Positions 62,391-64,000 of a DNA stretch of 64,000 nucleotides are shown piece by piece. The stretch lies in contig NC_018014.1 of NCBI RefSeq assembly GCF_000265425.1, forward strand, positions 3,782,001 through 3,846,000, read 5' to 3'. The translations under genes were made by a program, and so were the position numbers. The notes below the pieces were generated by a model, which saw only the letters and a list, made by a program, of their open reading frames with translations, had not been told where the DNA came from and did not search any database. The DNA comes from Terriglobus roseus DSM 18391 (lineage in GTDB: Bacteria; Acidobacteriota; Terriglobia; Terriglobales; Acidobacteriaceae). Position 1 is the stretch's first letter. Every line of letters begins with the position of its first letter.

Positions 62391-63122
62391 CTATTGCTGC
62401 GTCAAGCGCCGATAGTCTTCTTCGAGGTTGGACGGCAAAGTTGGTGCTTCCGGCTCAGGTAACCAAAAGGCGATACACCAGAACAGAAGGACACCCTGAT
62501 ACACAGAGTTCCTCATATTTTCAAGGAGCCCGAAGTGCTCCGTTGTGCGCCAGTAAGCATGCAGCGTGTCAATAGCGAAGGCGGACAGCGTCCATACCGT
62601 TAGCCCCAAACTCTCGCGCGCGATGTAGCTGCGCCAGTCCAGGCCAAGTTTCTGCATTGCACGAATCACTGCGACAAAGAGAAAACAGACCAGCACCGTG
62701 GAGAAGAGGCTTGCGCGCGCCGCTAGGCCATCAAGAACATTACTCGCTGCTGGCGTTATCCATATCGTGAGCACAACCGCGAATGTTGGCCCGAGAGTAA
62801 GGAACGGAATGAGCGTCTTCTTTGCGCCTTCCACCCATCGTCCATCTCGTTTGAGAGCAGATCGAGCTATCTCCGCTACGACTGCGATCTGGAGCAGGAA
62901 GTCGCCCAAAGCTCCGATCCAATACACCACGCGGTAGTTTTCCTTGGATCCCAATCGGTACGCCAAGAAGCACGACAGCGTATAAAGCAAACCGTAAGCG
63001 ATCCAAGTGGCAAACCACGGCACGACCCGCCATCTGATCTTCAGCGTCAGCACGAGAACCAGGACCAAACGGAGCATCGGGTCGAGCGCCCAAAGCGCGA
63101 TGTCTAAAAGAGACAGCTTCAC
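62391..63122 (-). CDS. polytopic membrane protein, unknown
   Basis: A 243-residue membrane protein with about six to seven spans: LLDIALWALDPMLRLVLVLV, VPWFATWIAYGLLYTLSCFL, VVYWIGALGDFLLQIAVVAE, PFLTLGPTFAVVLTIWITPA, ASLFSTVLVCFLFVAVIRAM, VYQGVLLFWCIAFWLPEPEA. GTG 63122 is chosen because GGAAGGGG precedes it; the longer frame to 63368 runs antisense to the small gene at 63259. Similar multi-span proteins are common and unassigned in Acidobacteriota. Confidence 0.75.
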   Translation of the reverse strand: MKLSLLDIALWALDPMLRLVLVLVLTLKIRWRVVPWFATWIAYGLLYTLSCFLAYRLGSKENYRVVYWIGALGDFLLQIAVVAEIARSALKRDGRWVEGAKKTLIPFLTLGPTFAVVLTIWITPAASNVLDGLAARASLFSTVLVCFLFVAVIRAMQKLGLDWRSYIARESLGLTVWTLSAFAIDTLHAYWRTTEHFGLLENMRNSVYQGVLLFWCIAFWLPEPEAPTLPSNLEEDYRRLTQQ

Positions 63123-63208
63123 CGATAGCCCCTTCCGTAAGGGTATCCGATCTGCTGTTTGCGCAGAAGTAGGGTTCCTCGGCCAGATCACGCATGGGCT
63201 TAGGACAG

Positions 63209-63235
63209 GTTCCGAAAACGCCGTTTTAGGGGAGC
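63209..63235. repeat. GTTCCGAAAAC-type repeat, left copy around a small gene
   Basis: GTTCCGAAAACGCCGTTTTA starts at 63209 (AAAACGCCGTTTT is a palindrome). A near-identical sequence starts at 63521 after the small gene. Confidence 0.65.
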
Positions 63236-63258
63236 AGCCCGACGTCTCCCGCGTTAGC

Positions 63259-63501
63259 ATGGCCGACATGGCGACATTTATCCGAGCAATCTTCTCAGTC
63301 CTAGTGGCGCTTGCAGCTTTCGTTGTCTCGTTTTTGGTAATCTTCGTTCCCATGCTGTTCCTAGACATGCACTACGCTCCCCATGACGGCCAGGGAGGGA
63401 TGAGCGGGTTCTTCATCGGTATTCCGGTTGCGACCATCGCCTCTTTGGTTGCTGGGCCGTTGTGCTACGTACATGCAAAGCGGAAAAAGTGGTTTGCATG
63501 A
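63259..63501 (+). CDS. small two-span membrane protein
   Basis: An 80-residue protein (MADMATFIRAIFSVLVALAA) with two membrane helices: ATFIRAIFSVLVALAAFVVS plus FLVIFVPMLF, then FFIGIPVATIASLVAGPLCY. The loop has DMHYAPHDGQGG. ATG 63259 has no strong ribosome-binding site. Direct repeats at 63209 and 63521 bracket the gene. Function unknown. Confidence 0.65.
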   Translation: MADMATFIRAIFSVLVALAAFVVSFLVIFVPMLFLDMHYAPHDGQGGMSGFFIGIPVATIASLVAGPLCYVHAKRKKWFA

Positions 63502-63520
63502 ACGAAAGGCCCACGTGTAC

Positions 63521-63549
63521 GGTTTCCGGAAACGCCGTTTTGCGGGAGC
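63521..63549. repeat. GTTTCCGGAAAC-type repeat, right copy
   Basis: GGTTTCCGGAAACGCCGTTT at 63521-63540 continues TGCGGGAGC; the left copy ends AGGGGAGC. The copies are 312 bp apart in the same orientation. Confidence 0.65.
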
Positions 63550-63553
63550 TATC

Positions 63554-64000
63554 TCACGGGGCGTCAGCTGACAACAAGGGCGCTTCAGTGTGATTGAAAT
63601 GCACAGACTTCACCACTTTCAGAAGAAGGGCTTCTATAGTGTGCGTTTGTTTTGCATCAGGATCCCGACCTGTCTCCGAGGAGGCGGTTGCCTTTGCGAT
63701 TGCTGTCTCGAAGAAAAAGCAGTTTGGACGCAGATAGAGCACGTAAAGCGTGCCTGAGTTCGATTGCATCATCCCGGATGAGGCTGTTTTGCGGACAGTG
63801 AGAGCGTGACTGCCCATGAGCACGGTTCGGAATTTAGATGTTCCCGATATAGACGTCGAGATCGATTCGCAAGCCATACGATTCGGGGAACGCACCGCGG
63901 CGTACACAACTCCAAAGCCCTCCAAGTTCGTCTCTGCGTAAGGACGTCCCACTTGCTCTCTCGGGAATCCTCCTACTTCGTAGCCAAAACCCGCTATGAG
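63554..64000 (-). CDS. partial gene running off the right edge, unknown
   Basis: The minus-strand frame is open from the window edge at 64000 and gives LIAGFGYEVGGFPREQVGRP, then YAETNLEGFGVVYAAVRSPN, GTLYVLYLRPNCFFFETAIA and ends HFNHTEAPLLSADAP at 63554. At least 148 residues are visible; the N terminus is outside. No domain is recognised. A GTG at 63952 lies inside the frame, but the coding-like sequence continues upstream of it. Confidence 0.55.
   Translation of the reverse strand, partial: LIAGFGYEVGGFPREQVGRPYAETNLEGFGVVYAAVRSPNRMACESISTSISGTSKFRTVLMGSHALTVRKTASSGMMQSNSGTLYVLYLRPNCFFFETAIAKATASSETGRDPDAKQTHTIEALLLKVVKSVHFNHTEAPLLSADAP

Noticed and set aside
28-64000. CRISPR array, tRNA or rRNA genes
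   Set aside because: No regular short repeats with unique spacers, no cloverleaf-like TTCRANNC arms with acceptor pairing and no rRNA-like stretches were seen while reading.

Overview
The window looks like accessory DNA from an Acidobacteriota genome of the Terriglobia/Acidobacteriaceae type. The reasons are two intact and one broken member of the secreted TIGR03435 family (named for soil acidobacteria), a TPR membrane protein, VCBS/FG-GAP and PQQ-propeller exported proteins, DoxX-like proteins and many short two-component or PAS proteins. A MobF relaxase with a ribbon-helix-helix partner at the left end, a broken ArdC gene, an ISL3 transposase relic, several short inverted-repeat elements and many gene relics point to a plasmid, an integrative element or a plastic chromosomal island. 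Identification rests on reading the translations only; no database was searched.

Layout. 1-5.8 kb: conjugation module (relaxase/helicase, possible small antisense-strand gene, RHH regulator with a doubled palindromic 12-mer upstream, UvrD-type helicase, two-cysteine small protein). 5.9-14 kb: oxidoreductase and regulator block: FAD-monooxygenase relic, AraC regulator divergent from an SDR / NAD(P)-binding reductase / SnoaL operon that ends in a frameshifted DoxX relic, LysR divergent from an amidohydrolase, and a molybdopterin sulfite-oxidase-like enzyme translationally coupled to a second LysR. 14-19.7 kb: exported proteins, a DUF202 membrane protein and a NarL-type histidine kinase/response regulator pair. 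19.7-29 kb: sparse DNA with a Crp/Fnr regulator, a receiver-like protein, a PAS histidine kinase and a large PAS-PAS-LOV-like-GGDEF-EAL protein. 29-31 kb: DinB relic and a coupled catalase-like peroxidase / cytochrome b561 pair. 31-47 kb: a gene graveyard (DNA ligase, beta-lactamase-family hydrolase, ISL3 transposase, acyltransferase, ArdC, TIGR03435 and TetR relics) mixed with a few intact genes (LMW phosphatase, PQQ propeller, FG-GAP protein, GAF protein). 47-64 kb: mostly single-gene units for exported or membrane proteins: Cys-rich peptide, thioredoxin-like protein, TIGR03435 proteins, M61 peptidase, alpha/beta hydrolases, DoxX, a TPR membrane protein and an incomplete gene at the right edge.

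How it works together. The left end would process and unwind DNA for transfer. The regulator-enzyme pairs in 6-14 kb look like separate inducible redox and detoxification units. The signalling block in 17-29 kb could couple light, redox or ligand cues to phosphorelay and cyclic-di-GMP. The right half looks built from independently acquired single genes: three repeat families recur between them (a roughly 230-bp element with two-part inverted ends, a GTTTCCGAAAAC repeat that brackets at least two small genes, and a doubled ATGCGCAT motif next to single genes). This cassette-like organisation is the most unusual feature of the window.
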